Shown here: positions 56,186 to 64,000 of the stretch, piece by piece | Layout: each line of letters begins with the position of its first letter | How positions within the stretch are numbered: the stretch's first letter is position 1 | From: Verrucomicrobia bacterium LP2A | Lineage (GTDB): Bacteria; Verrucomicrobiota; Verrucomicrobiia; Methylacidiphilales; Methylacidiphilaceae | Direction of reading: 5' to 3' | Length of the DNA stretch: 64,000 nucleotides | Assembly (NCBI GenBank): GCA_000526255.1 | Contig: JAFS01000002.1 | Location: 310,001-374,000 of the forward strand | The notes under the pieces: model-generated | The model's input: only the letters and a program-made list of their open reading frames with translations | Databases searched by the model: none | Told to the model about the DNA's origin: nothing | Made by a program: the position numbers and the translations under genes

Positions 56186-56797
56186 CTATTTCCCTTCCAT
56201 CTCCGGACGTTCCGCAATCGGAACGTCCGCGAGCGTGGCCTTTTGACTGAGCTGCAAAGCCCGGATGTAGGCGACGACGGCCCAGCGCTCCTCCACGCTC
56301 AGGTTGGCTCCGTATCCCAGCATCAGCCCCTGTCCATGGGTGACGACGTAGAAGATCTGGCCATCAGGCATCTGCTGGGTGTGATCCGAATGGTAGTTGG
56401 GCACTCCGACAAGGCCGTACTGGGTCGCAATGCCGTTTCCCGATCCCGTCGCTCCGTGGCAGGCGCTGCAAAAGATTTCAAACCGTTCCTTCCCCTTCTT
56501 GAGCGTTTCCGCGGTCACGGAAATAGGGATCCCATCCCCCCAGTAATCTCCCATCATCCCGGTGTTCAGATAGGGGTGATCGACCGGAGCGCTCATCGGA
56601 ATCGTCCCTGATACGGGGTAGCGGCTTGCCCGACGGTCCGGAAAGAAGAGGCTGGGAGCCTGCTCCTTCACTTTGGCCTGTCGCACCATGTCGGGGAAAA
56701 TCTCGATGGGGTTGCGCGTCGTCTTGGCGCCGCGGAATCCGGTCACGCTGACCACCGCAAACACAAGGCAGGCGAGGAACAAGAGGAAGGTGCGCAT
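56186..56797 (-). CDS. actE: Alternative Complex III mono-heme cytochrome c ActE
   Basis: This 203-residue protein has an N-terminal helix or signal (FLLFLACLVFAVVSVTGF) and one heme site, FCSACHGATGSGNG, with a Met-rich distal region (GQGLMLGYG). The pre-heme part contains NPIEIFPDM, typical of ActE. It receives electrons from the Fe-S/heme chain and passes them to the oxidase cytochromes. It starts 13 bases after the actCD stop. Confidence 0.92.
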   Translation of the reverse strand: MRTFLLFLACLVFAVVSVTGFRGAKTTRNPIEIFPDMVRQAKVKEQAPSLFFPDRRASRYPVSGTIPMSAPVDHPYLNTGMMGDYWGDGIPISVTAETLKKGKERFEIFCSACHGATGSGNGIATQYGLVGVPNYHSDHTQQMPDGQIFYVVTHGQGLMLGYGANLSVEERWAVVAYIRALQLSQKATLADVPIAERPEMEGK

Positions 56798-56810
56798 GAT
56801 TCCGAGCGGC

Positions 56811-58823
56811 CTATCGAGGAATATAGGTGAGTCGTCTCCCTCCCAACCGTTCCAGGAATTCCCGGCTTTCGGCCGGCGAGAACGCGGGATCCCTCGCCTC
56901 GATGACGAGGAAGAATCCGTCGTCGGTCGCCCGTCGAGAGAGCTCCCCCCAATTCCAGACCGGGTGGTGAGGTCTCGGAAGCCGCGAGAGGAGCACGACG
57001 GCCAGAAATCCGCTGAATGCGGCGAAGAGAATGGTCAGCTCGAGCAAAACGGGGACGAAGGCGGGGAGGCTGAAGTAGGGCTTGCCTTGGACGACGGTCG
57101 CGTAGAAAAGGCCCTGCAGTTGACCCGTCGTCAGGCTTCGGAGCAATTCGGGGCGCGGGACCGAGGTGACCGTCACCATGGCAATCCCGATGAGGAGGCC
57201 CAGCAAACCTCCCATCAACACGAAAAAGGAGACACGGGATTTGGGTAGGCGCATGGCCTGCTCCATGCCATGAATGGGATGGGGCGCATAGGCATCCCAC
57301 CAGACGTATCCTTTCTTTCGGGTCTCCTCGCTCGCCCTTCGCAGCTCCTCTTCCGAAGAAAACTCGGCTCCCAATCCGTAGATTCCCTGGTCCGGCAGGG
57401 GCGCCGGCACCTCGGCCGCAGCTTCCGGCTCCCGCGGCCGACGCGGCTTCGCCAGCAGGGTCTTGATCTCCGCGATGGAGATCGCGGGCAAGACCCTCAG
57501 AAAGAGCAGGAAGAGGAAAAAGAAGAGGCCGACACTGCCGAAGAAGAGCCCCCAATCCACCCAGGTCGGCAGATAGTGGCGCCAAGAGGAAGGCAGGAAA
57601 TCCCGCTCGAGGCTGACGACGATGATCGAGTAACGCTCGAACCACATGCCCACGTTGATGAGCACCGATGCCGTCCAGAGGATCCACGGATGGATTCGAC
57701 AGAGCCGGAACCAGAAGATCTGAGGAAGGAGGACGTTGAATCCGAACATGAAGAAGTAGGTGGAGCGGTCGGGGCCCGTGATCCGATTCCAGAACGTGTA
57801 TCGTTCGTAGGGATTGGCTCCGTACCAGGCCATGAAGAGTTCGATCAGATAGGAGTAGCCGACCAGCGATCCCGTCGCCAACAGCACCTTCGCCATATTG
57901 TCCAGGTGCTTCTCCGTAATCATGTCTTTGAGGCGAGGATAGGCGGCGCGCAGCGGAACCATGAGCGTGACGATCATCGCAAAGCCGCTGAAGATGGCTC
58001 CCGTAATGAAATCGGGTGGGAAGATGGTCGTGTGCCATCCAGGCAGCACGGTCGTCGCGAAATCGGTGGAGACCACCGAGGCGACGGAAATCACGAGCAC
58101 GCTCACCACTCCCGCGATGCAGAGGTATCCCGCCTCGTAGTGGCGCCACGCCCGAAGCGAACCCGTCCACCCCCAGCAGAGCACATGGTAGAGCCGTTTC
58201 TTCCACAGCTTGGTTGCCCGGTCCCGAAGGGAGGCGATATCGGGAAGCAGGCCGAAATACCAGAACAGGCAGGAGACAGTGAAATAGGTTCCCACGGCAA
58301 ACTCGTCCCAGAGGAGCGGAGCACGGAAGTTCTGCCAGACCGCGTACGACTCCGGGACCGGCACCATGTACCAGAACATCCATTGCCGACCGATGTGGAA
58401 GAGGGGGAAGACCGCCGCGCAGAGAACGGCGAAGATCGTCATGGCTTCGGCCGCGCGGTTCACGGAGTTCCGCCACCTTTGGCGCGTGAAGAGCAGGATC
58501 GCCGAGATCAAGGTGCCGGCGTGCCCGATCTCGATCCAAAAGACGAAGTTGAGGATGGCCACACCCCAAAAGACCGGGCTCTGCAGCCCCCAAACGCCCA
58601 AGCCCGTGCTGATGAAATAGACGACGACCAGCGGTACCGCTCCCGCCAAGAGTCCGAAAGCCACCACCGCAAGCCACCACCAGAGGGGAGCCGGCCTTTC
58701 CACCACGGAGCAGACGGCGTCATTCACCCAAGACGCTTCCCGCTCGTTCAAGACGAGCGCCGGGCGCGCCAGAAGCTCCCGACCGCTTTCCTCTCTATCG
58801 ACCGCGTTCTCCACCCTCGGCAT
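56811..58823 (-). CDS. actCD: Fused Alternative Complex III subunits ActC and ActD
   Basis: One continuous frame of 670 residues. Residues 1 to about 455 are ActC (NrfD/PsrC-like): ten helices, with VFWIEIGHAGTLISAIL, FPLFHIGRQWMFWY, WDEFAVGTYFTVS and NVGMWFERYSIIV. A Pro/Ala/Glu linker (KPRRPREPEAAAEVPAPLP) follows. From about residue 482 to the end it is ActD (DUF3341): YGLGAEFSSEEELRRA, WDAYAPHPIHGMEQAM, PAFVPVLLELTILFAAF and FFLVIEARDPAF. The two are separate genes in the well-studied complexes. ATG 58823 has AAGGA upstream. No frameshift is needed to join them. Confidence 0.9.
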   Translation of the reverse strand: MPRVENAVDREESGRELLARPALVLNEREASWVNDAVCSVVERPAPLWWWLAVVAFGLLAGAVPLVVVYFISTGLGVWGLQSPVFWGVAILNFVFWIEIGHAGTLISAILLFTRQRWRNSVNRAAEAMTIFAVLCAAVFPLFHIGRQWMFWYMVPVPESYAVWQNFRAPLLWDEFAVGTYFTVSCLFWYFGLLPDIASLRDRATKLWKKRLYHVLCWGWTGSLRAWRHYEAGYLCIAGVVSVLVISVASVVSTDFATTVLPGWHTTIFPPDFITGAIFSGFAMIVTLMVPLRAAYPRLKDMITEKHLDNMAKVLLATGSLVGYSYLIELFMAWYGANPYERYTFWNRITGPDRSTYFFMFGFNVLLPQIFWFRLCRIHPWILWTASVLINVGMWFERYSIIVVSLERDFLPSSWRHYLPTWVDWGLFFGSVGLFFFLFLLFLRVLPAISIAEIKTLLAKPRRPREPEAAAEVPAPLPDQGIYGLGAEFSSEEELRRASEETRKKGYVWWDAYAPHPIHGMEQAMRLPKSRVSFFVLMGGLLGLLIGIAMVTVTSVPRPELLRSLTTGQLQGLFYATVVQGKPYFSLPAFVPVLLELTILFAAFSGFLAVVLLSRLPRPHHPVWNWGELSRRATDDGFFLVIEARDPAFSPAESREFLERLGGRRLTYIPR

Positions 58824-58849
58824 CTTCATTCCTTGGCTTGGCGCTCTGC

Positions 58850-61800
58850 TTAGCCCGCACGCCGGCTCGTATCCTCGATGGCTCCTTTTTGCTCTCCGGC
58901 GCTTGGACGCTCCTCCCCGCCTCCGAGATCGGGATTCGGATTCCGGATGCGCGCGAGGTAAGAAACCCGTGGGCGCACGTTGAGATACTCCAACACCCGG
59001 TAAGCTCGGGAGTCCGCCTTCCAGCGAGAAACCTGGCTTTCCGGATCGGCCAGATCTCCGAAAGTGATCGCTCCGGCAGGGCAGGCCTCTTGGCAAGCCG
59101 TCCGCACGCTATCCCGAGGAATGGATTGCGGCACTCCGTCGCGGGCTCGGACAAGGGTAGCAATCTTGGCTTCCTCAATCCGTTGGACGCAAAAGGTGCA
59201 CTTTTCCATTACCCCGCGCATCCGGACGGTCACGTTGGGATTGCGCTGCATCTGCACGGTCAGCGGGCTTCCTAGGGATCCGAACGGACCCAGGTAGAGA
59301 TTCCCCACCGACCATGGGCCGATCTTTTTCGTCTTCAGGACGTCGCGCTTGTTGAAATCGAAGAAATTGAACCGACGGACCTTGTAGGGGCAATTCGCCG
59401 CGCAAGCCCGCGTGCCGATGCATCGATTGTAGGCCATCACGTTCAGCCCCTCCTCGCTGTGTACGGTGGCATTCACGGGGCAGACCGTCTCGCAGGGAGC
59501 ATTCTCGCACTGTTGGCAGAGCATCGGCTCGGGCATCGTGCGCAGATCGGCTTCGGTGCCCGTAAAGTAGCGGTCGATACGGATCCATTGCATGATCCGG
59601 CCACGGATCACCTGCCCCTTGCCCACGATCGGCACGTTGTTCTCGCTCTGGCAGGCGATGACGCAGGCATTGCATCCGACGCAGCTCCCCAGGTCGATCA
59701 CCATTCCCCACTGGTAAGCGCCCTTGCTCACCCCTTCGGTATAGGCGGGTCCGGGCTCCTTGGCCCCGTAAGGGTTGGGATAGATCGAAACCTCCGGGAC
59801 CGAGCGTGCCTCCCCATCCTCTCGCTTGGCGAAATCGGGTACCGCGCGGTACTCGGCCAGGCTTCCCTCCCGCACCAGGCCCCGATCGCCGGGATCCGCG
59901 TGAAGTTGCGCCTGTGCGATGGGGTAGCTCCTTCCGATCGGAATGACGGAAACCCCGGAGGCGTAGCGCAAGGTCTCCCGAGACCGGAGCAAGTAGGCAT
60001 TGAACCCATGACCTTGCGCCACTCTCCCACCAAAGGAGCGTCCGTACCCGAGAGCGAGCGAAAGAGCGTTTTCGGCATGCCCCGGAACGATGAGCGTCGC
60101 GGCCTCCAGTCGGCGGCCGCCGCTTTCCAGCAGCACCAGTTCCGCCCGCCGGGAATCCCCGCCGCTGGAGGAGAGCCCCAGCTTGCGAGCCGTTTGCGGG
60201 CCCATGAGGACCGCATTATCCCAGGTAAGCTTCGTAATGAAATCCGGCAGCTCCTGCAGCCAACCGTTGTTGGCCTGGCGCCCGTCGCCGATTTTCGTGC
60301 AGGGATAGAAGGAAAGCTCGAGACCGCCCGCCGCCCGCCTTCGAGCCAGATCCTTCGCAACCACGGGTTGTGCTTGATCCCAGCGCGGCTCGGGAGAGAG
60401 CGGACTGGGGGCGCTTCCCGGCCAGAATCCGTCGTGAAGGCACCGCCGCCATGCTTCCGTTCGATCCTTTTCCTCGACGCGACAGAGCCGCGCGAAGTTC
60501 TCCTGCACCCTTCTCGCCGCGATGGGTAAGGGCAAGATGGGCGGCCCTCCGGCAAGGGGGGGCTGCGAAAGCTGCATCGGGCTCGCTTCTTCCGGCGCCG
60601 CCAAGGCGTCCGTCTCTCCGCACAAGGCGGCCAGGACATCGATCTCCGAGAGAGCGCCGAAAAGAGGCAGGATCATGGGCTGCGCGCTCAGATAGGTCCC
60701 ATCCTGCCCGAAGGCATCCCCCCAACTCTCCAGATAATGAGCCATGGGAGCATGCCAGTGGCTCGCCTGCGCGGTCTCGTCCGCCAAAAATCCGAGATGG
60801 ATCACCTGCGGCACGCTCCGCTGCAGCCGCAGCCAATCGAGATCCACAGGCGCTGTATAGACGGGATTGGCTCCGAGAATCAGAAGTGCCTGGACATCTT
60901 CCTTCCGGATCTGCTCCGCAAGGGACTCGAGCGGCTCAGCTTCGTCCTCCAGAGCCGGAATCAGATCGAGAGCCGAGCGTTTTTCGAACGCCATGTTCAT
61001 CGTCAGAGCCAGCAGCGCTGCGGGGGCCGGAAAGTCTCGACCCATGACGATGAGAGGGCGCTTGGCTCGGACCAAATCCTGGGCGACGGCCTTCGCCCAC
61101 TTGCGCACCGGCTCTCCCCAATCCTCCCCCGCCGCCCGACCGAAGGGCTCGAGCTGCGCGAGCCCGGCGGCCGCGAGCTCGCGCGCCACCAAAGCAAGAA
61201 AGGACGCCTGATCTCCCACCCGCAAAGCGAGCCGGTGATCGGCGATCGCGCCCGTTGAAGTCAGCCGCTCCTCGACCGCGTAAATCCGGCTCATCTCGTC
61301 CCCTGGATTCAGCAGCCTGCGGCGCGCAGCAATCCCGCGCACAGCCCACGGCCCTTCCTGATCTCCCGAAGCAAAGTCACAGCCGATGGAAAGAATGACA
61401 TCGGCTTCCGCCCAACGAGGAAGAAGAGTCAGCCGTTCCCCGAAGAGCTGCCGGGTAGCCGCAAAGCGATCCCCATTCCCCAGAGGACTGTAGGTGGAGA
61501 GAATGGCTTCCGGATAGTGCTTTCGGAACTCCTCCCGCAGGCCGGCGAGGGTGGGAGAGACGGTCGGTTCGACGACGACCGCAAGCCCCGCCCCCTTGGT
61601 TTCTCGCCAGGAGCCGATCGACTTGCCCAGGAGCTCGACAAACCGCTGGCGGGTCGCGGGATAACCATTCTCCAGGAAGCCCGCCGCCCGATCCGGATCG
61701 TAAAGATCGAGGACCGAAGCTTGAAGCTGCGGGGTTAGTCCCGCGTCGGACGCAATTCGATTCGCTTCCAGATGCGTCGGCCGACCCTCATAGGTCGTCA

Positions 61801-62104
61801 CAAAGAGAGGGACCCCTCCGTAGACCGCGGGGGCCGTCGTCGCATAGAGGAGCGGCTTCCCCGGAACCACCCACTCGGGACTCGCGGTGTACGGGACCAG
61901 ATGACCTTCCGGGCGTCGACAGCTAGCCAAGCCGATCCCTCCGAGGGCAAACGACGCCCCCATGACCCGCAGGAAGTTCCGGCGGCTGATCGATTCCCAG
62001 GCAAAATCGCGGGACGGCTCGGTAGCCTCCAAGGAGGACGCCGCTCCGACCGGGGGCAAGGCATCGCTCCCCGCAGGCCTCGGCCTCGTGTTCTTGGGTT
62101 CCAT
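58850..62104 (-). CDS. actB: Alternative Complex III subunit ActB (molybdopterin-like domain plus Fe-S domain)
   Basis: This 1084-residue protein has a twin-arginine signal (ISRRNFLRVMGASFALGG at residues 39-56), so Tat export is likely. A large molybdopterin-oxidoreductase-like part, which in the known complexes carries no molybdenum, precedes a C-terminal ferredoxin-like part. That part has four cysteine groups: CVGCNACVIAC, CQQCENAPCETVCP, CIGTRACAANCP and CTFC...CQEACP, for three [4Fe-4S] and one [3Fe-4S] type clusters. ATG 62104 has AAGGAGG ten bases before it. It follows actA by 25 bases and precedes actCD by 26. Confidence 0.95.
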   Translation of the reverse strand: MEPKNTRPRPAGSDALPPVGAASSLEATEPSRDFAWESISRRNFLRVMGASFALGGIGLASCRRPEGHLVPYTASPEWVVPGKPLLYATTAPAVYGGVPLFVTTYEGRPTHLEANRIASDAGLTPQLQASVLDLYDPDRAAGFLENGYPATRQRFVELLGKSIGSWRETKGAGLAVVVEPTVSPTLAGLREEFRKHYPEAILSTYSPLGNGDRFAATRQLFGERLTLLPRWAEADVILSIGCDFASGDQEGPWAVRGIAARRRLLNPGDEMSRIYAVEERLTSTGAIADHRLALRVGDQASFLALVARELAAAGLAQLEPFGRAAGEDWGEPVRKWAKAVAQDLVRAKRPLIVMGRDFPAPAALLALTMNMAFEKRSALDLIPALEDEAEPLESLAEQIRKEDVQALLILGANPVYTAPVDLDWLRLQRSVPQVIHLGFLADETAQASHWHAPMAHYLESWGDAFGQDGTYLSAQPMILPLFGALSEIDVLAALCGETDALAAPEEASPMQLSQPPLAGGPPILPLPIAARRVQENFARLCRVEEKDRTEAWRRCLHDGFWPGSAPSPLSPEPRWDQAQPVVAKDLARRRAAGGLELSFYPCTKIGDGRQANNGWLQELPDFITKLTWDNAVLMGPQTARKLGLSSSGGDSRRAELVLLESGGRRLEAATLIVPGHAENALSLALGYGRSFGGRVAQGHGFNAYLLRSRETLRYASGVSVIPIGRSYPIAQAQLHADPGDRGLVREGSLAEYRAVPDFAKREDGEARSVPEVSIYPNPYGAKEPGPAYTEGVSKGAYQWGMVIDLGSCVGCNACVIACQSENNVPIVGKGQVIRGRIMQWIRIDRYFTGTEADLRTMPEPMLCQQCENAPCETVCPVNATVHSEEGLNVMAYNRCIGTRACAANCPYKVRRFNFFDFNKRDVLKTKKIGPWSVGNLYLGPFGSLGSPLTVQMQRNPNVTVRMRGVMEKCTFCVQRIEEAKIATLVRARDGVPQSIPRDSVRTACQEACPAGAITFGDLADPESQVSRWKADSRAYRVLEYLNVRPRVSYLARIRNPNPDLGGGEERPSAGEQKGAIEDTSRRAG

Positions 62105-62129
62105 CAACTCATCCCCTCCTTCGCGCAAC

Positions 62130-62783
62130 CTACCGGTGGCAGGCAGAGCAGTTGTCGGACGGCTGAATTTTCTCCTGCTCGACCAGACGCTTGCCCATCT
62201 CGGCCTGCCGTTCCCCGCCCGGAGGCTCCCATCCCAGATCAAAAACCTTTTCCTGCGGCCGGACGAAATATTCCGGATTCCGATGACAATCCAAGCACCA
62301 GCTCATGCTCAGAGGCGTCTTATGATAAACGGTCCTCATCAAGTTCACCTCCCCATGGCAACTGAAGCAGCTCACCCCACGGTTCACATGGGCGGAGTGG
62401 TCGAAGTAGACGTAATCCGGCAATTGATAGACCCGAGTCCATCGCACCGGCTCCCCGGTCTCCCAGCTCTCGCGCAACGCGGCCAGCTTCGGGCTGTCGG
62501 CTTTGACCATCCGGTGACAGGACATGCAGGTTTGGGTCGTCGGCACGTTGGAAAAACCGCTCTTTTCCACGAAGCTATGGCAGAAGCGGCAGTCGAGCCC
62601 GAGACCCGTTACATGCAGGGAATGATCGAAGGGAATCGGCTGCTTGGGCATGTAGCCGACCCGCGTGTATTTCGGAGTGAAGTAGTAGGCGATCCCGGCG
62701 ACCGTCAGGGCGGCGATGATGAGAATTCCAACGACGATCTTCCGGGGAAGCTCATTGGCCGCTTTCCCGAAGAGATTCGCCAT
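62130..62783 (-). CDS. actA: Alternative Complex III pentaheme cytochrome c ActA
   Basis: This 217-residue protein has one N-terminal helix (IVVGILIIAALTVAGIAYYF) and five CxxCH heme sites: CRFCH, CMSCH, CFSCH, CLDCH and, at the very end, CSACH. It is the multiheme subunit on the periplasmic face. It is the first gene of the act operon, and its promoter should lie in the roughly 180 bases after tRNA-Met. Confidence 0.94.
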   Translation of the reverse strand: MANLFGKAANELPRKIVVGILIIAALTVAGIAYYFTPKYTRVGYMPKQPIPFDHSLHVTGLGLDCRFCHSFVEKSGFSNVPTTQTCMSCHRMVKADSPKLAALRESWETGEPVRWTRVYQLPDYVYFDHSAHVNRGVSCFSCHGEVNLMRTVYHKTPLSMSWCLDCHRNPEYFVRPQEKVFDLGWEPPGGERQAEMGKRLVEQEKIQPSDNCSACHR

Positions 62784-62924
62784 TCGTTACACCCCGACCC
62801 CTGCGATTCTGCGAGAAAGACCCTCCCGTCCAGGAAGCTCCCGTCGCCTGGAACCTCCTCCCGCAATGAAAAACCGGCTAACACAGCGGCTTTCCAGCAA
62901 CAAGCCTTTTGGCGGGGAAGATAG

Positions 62925-62947
62925 CGAAAACCCGAGCATGCTCGATG
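62925..62947 (-). terminator. Weak hairpin with T-run between tRNA-Met and actA
   Basis: On the minus strand CGAG-CATG-CTCG is followed by GGTTTTCG, about 20 bases after the tRNA-Met 3' end. It could end the tRNA transcript before actA. The stem is only four to five pairs, so it is tentative. Confidence 0.3.
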
Positions 62948-62965
62948 ACATTTCCCTCTTTTCCG

Positions 62966-63037
62966 TGGCAGGGGAGAGAATCGAACTCTCGACCAAGGGC
63001 TTATGAAACCCCTGCTCTGCCGCTGAGCTACCCTGCC
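62966..63037 (-). tRNA. tRNA-Met (anticodon CAT)
   Basis: This 72-base cloverleaf has acceptor GGCAGGG paired with CCCTGCC, D-arm GCTC...GAGC, anticodon loop TTCATAA and T-arm GAGAG-TTCGATT-CTCTC. Discriminator A; no CCA is encoded. The acceptor starts with a normal G-C pair, so it is an elongator type and not the initiator. A tRNA-Ile with modified CAT anticodon cannot be fully excluded. It is transcribed toward actA. Confidence 0.93.
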
Positions 63038-63180
63038 GGAGGAATCTTGACGCAACCTCTACCGCCCACATTCCGCGGCGAGCGGAGATCTCTCCGGGCG
63101 CAACCGAATTACCGCTATTCTTTTTGGCGCCAGGGGAAGGTCAACACAAATTCCGGAATCCACGAGGAGGAGAAAGAACT

Positions 63181-63209
63181 TTGCCTTTGGCCGAATCCCT
63201 CTATACAAT
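63181..63209 (+). promoter_or_regulatory. Sigma-70 type promoter of tRNA-Pro
   Basis: TTGCCT at 63181-63186, a 17-base spacer and TACAAT at 63204-63209 lie 15 bases before the mature tRNA 5' end. The -10 is one mismatch from consensus. The rest of the gap between the two tRNAs (63038-63180) shows nothing else I can support. Confidence 0.6.
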
Positions 63210-63223
63210 GGATCTCAGCTTAG

Positions 63224-63297
63224 CGGGCTGTGGCGCAGTCTGGTAGCGCGCTTGGTTCGGGACCAAGAGGTCCAGGGTTCAAATCCCTGCAGCCCGA
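63224..63297 (+). tRNA. tRNA-Pro (anticodon CGG)
   Basis: This 74-base cloverleaf has acceptor CGGGCTG paired with CAGCCCG, D-arm GCGC...GCGC, anticodon stem CTTGG/CCAAG with loop TTCGGGA, and T-arm CAGGG-TTCAAAT-CCCTG. Discriminator A; CCA not encoded. CGG reads CCG codons, which are frequent in this GC-rich sequence. Confidence 0.95.
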
Positions 63298-63308
63298 GTG
63301 GATCGTGC

Positions 63309-63998
63309 ATGGCTTCGACATCGTCAGCCACTCCGCTCGATTCTACCGGGTCGGCTGATGCCGAACCGGGGAAGAATGCGACGTCCAGCGGCGTCCGGTC
63401 GTCATGGGAGTTTTTTCCTGCTCTTACCGCGGCGAAGCTTCCCCACGGCTTTTCCCTTCGGACCGGCGGAATCAACCATCCTCCTCCGGTTCGCGACCTG
63501 GGCATCGATCCCGACCGCCTGATCGGAGCCGAGCAGCCCCACGGCAATGAGATCGCTTTCGTCGAAAACTCCTCGCCCCGATTTTACCCGGGCGTCGATG
63601 GCCTTCTCACCCAATGCCAAGGAGTGGCCCTCAAGATCCGCATCGCGGACTGCGCCGCCGTCTATCTCTTTGATCCGGAGATTCCGGCCCTCGGCCTCGT
63701 TCACTCCGGACGGAAGGGGAGTGAAGCAGGGATCGTCGCCAAGGCGATCGAAGGCTTTCGGAATCGCTGGGGCTCCCCGGCCGAACGCCTGACGCTCCAA
63801 ATCAGCCCTTGCATCCGTCCTCCCCACTACGAAGTCGATTTTGCGCGGCAGATTCGGGAGCAAGCTCTGGACATGGGAGTCCGCTCTCTGTTCGACTGTG
63901 GAACCTGCACGGCCTGCCACCTCGACCGCTATTTTTCCTATCGGGTGGAAAAGGGGAGGACCGGGAGAATGTGGGCGGTCGCCATGCTTCCGGTTTGA
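63309..63998 (+). CDS. pgeF: Laccase-domain protein (YfiH/PgeF family)
   Basis: From ATG 63309 this gives 229 residues, ending two bases before the window end. Family marks: FSLRTGG, EQPHGNEIAF, VDGLLTQ, ADCAAVYLFDP, GLVHSGRKG and the C-terminal CTACHLDRYFSYR. YfiH-type proteins act on purine nucleosides, or edit peptidoglycan precursors by removing misplaced serine. The zinc His/Cys set (PHG, ADC, VHSG) is present, although the usual HAGWRG motif reads HSGRKG. An upstream frame would run through tRNA-Pro and is rejected. Confidence 0.85.
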   Translation: MASTSSATPLDSTGSADAEPGKNATSSGVRSSWEFFPALTAAKLPHGFSLRTGGINHPPPVRDLGIDPDRLIGAEQPHGNEIAFVENSSPRFYPGVDGLLTQCQGVALKIRIADCAAVYLFDPEIPALGLVHSGRKGSEAGIVAKAIEGFRNRWGSPAERLTLQISPCIRPPHYEVDFARQIREQALDMGVRSLFDCGTCTACHLDRYFSYRVEKGRTGRMWAVAMLPV

Positions 63999-64000
63999 GC

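Noticed and set aside
54339-56246. A 635-codon plus-strand frame across the actF region
   Set aside because: Antisense to actF and its neighbours; no ribosome-binding site and no recognisable fold.
57270-58853. A 527-codon plus-strand frame opposite actCD
   Set aside because: Antisense shadow; very rich in Arg, Asp and Glu, as expected for the complement of hydrophobic codons.
63252-63308. A longer start for the laccase-domain gene
   Set aside because: It would place the first codons inside tRNA-Pro; ATG 63309 follows the tRNA and gives a normal length.

Overview
The window reads as a GC-rich bacterial chromosome, most likely of the phylum Verrucomicrobiota. The acidophilic methanotroph lineage (Methylacidiphilaceae, for example Methylacidimicrobium) is a reasonable guess but is inferred from gene content only: futalosine menaquinone genes, an Alternative Complex III joined to a caa3-type oxidase, a SecDF fusion, paired GH57 enzymes and small exported proteins. 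No methane oxidation gene lies in the window.

Region by region. (1) 1-4262 is one end of a Tn7-like transposon carrying tnsA, tniA (tnsB), tniB (tnsC) and the start of tniQ, which runs off the left edge. Its terminus, with three TnsB-type repeats and a TGACA tip, interrupts comM, whose 3' part continues at 4263-4942. (2) 5.0-11 kb holds a LolA-like exported protein and, on the minus strand, polX-folP-cdaA-(45-residue CdaR-like microprotein)-glmM. (3) 11-17.5 kb holds hemL, an S55/SpoIVB-like peptidase homologue, a di-heme cytochrome c peroxidase and an exported beta-propeller-like protein. (4) 17.5-25.5 kb (minus) holds dapF-dapA-dapB, an unrecognised acidic-tailed protein, ubiX, mqnP, mqnE and ftsH. 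(5) 25.5-27 kb holds hisH-hisA. (6) 27-39.3 kb (minus) holds tgt-yajC-secDF-recJ-mqnA-mqnC-carB-metallophosphoesterase. (7) 39.6-45.4 kb holds galT, two overlapping GH57 genes and a small lipoprotein. (8) 45.4-46.95 kb is gene-poor with one RelE/ParE-type toxin-antitoxin pair. (9) 46.95-62.8 kb (minus) is a respiratory locus: actA-actB-actCD-actE-actF, a small membrane-anchored protein, a ccoN-like gene, a ccoO-like gene, a cytochrome c, then coxA-coxC-coxD-three small membrane proteins-coxB. (10) 62.9-64 kb holds tRNA-Met(CAT), tRNA-Pro(CGG) and a laccase-domain (YfiH/PgeF) gene.

How the genes fit together: mqnA, mqnC, mqnE, mqnP and ubiX contribute to menaquinone synthesis. Menaquinol would be oxidised by Alternative Complex III, and electrons would pass through cytochromes c to the caa3-type oxidase.

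The most unusual points are the comM-targeted transposon, the ActC-ActD fusion, a CcoN homologue that has lost nearly all heme and copper ligands but is kept beside a heme-bearing CcoO homologue, and the tiny CdaR-like peptide between cdaA and glmM. I saw no CRISPR array and no rRNA.
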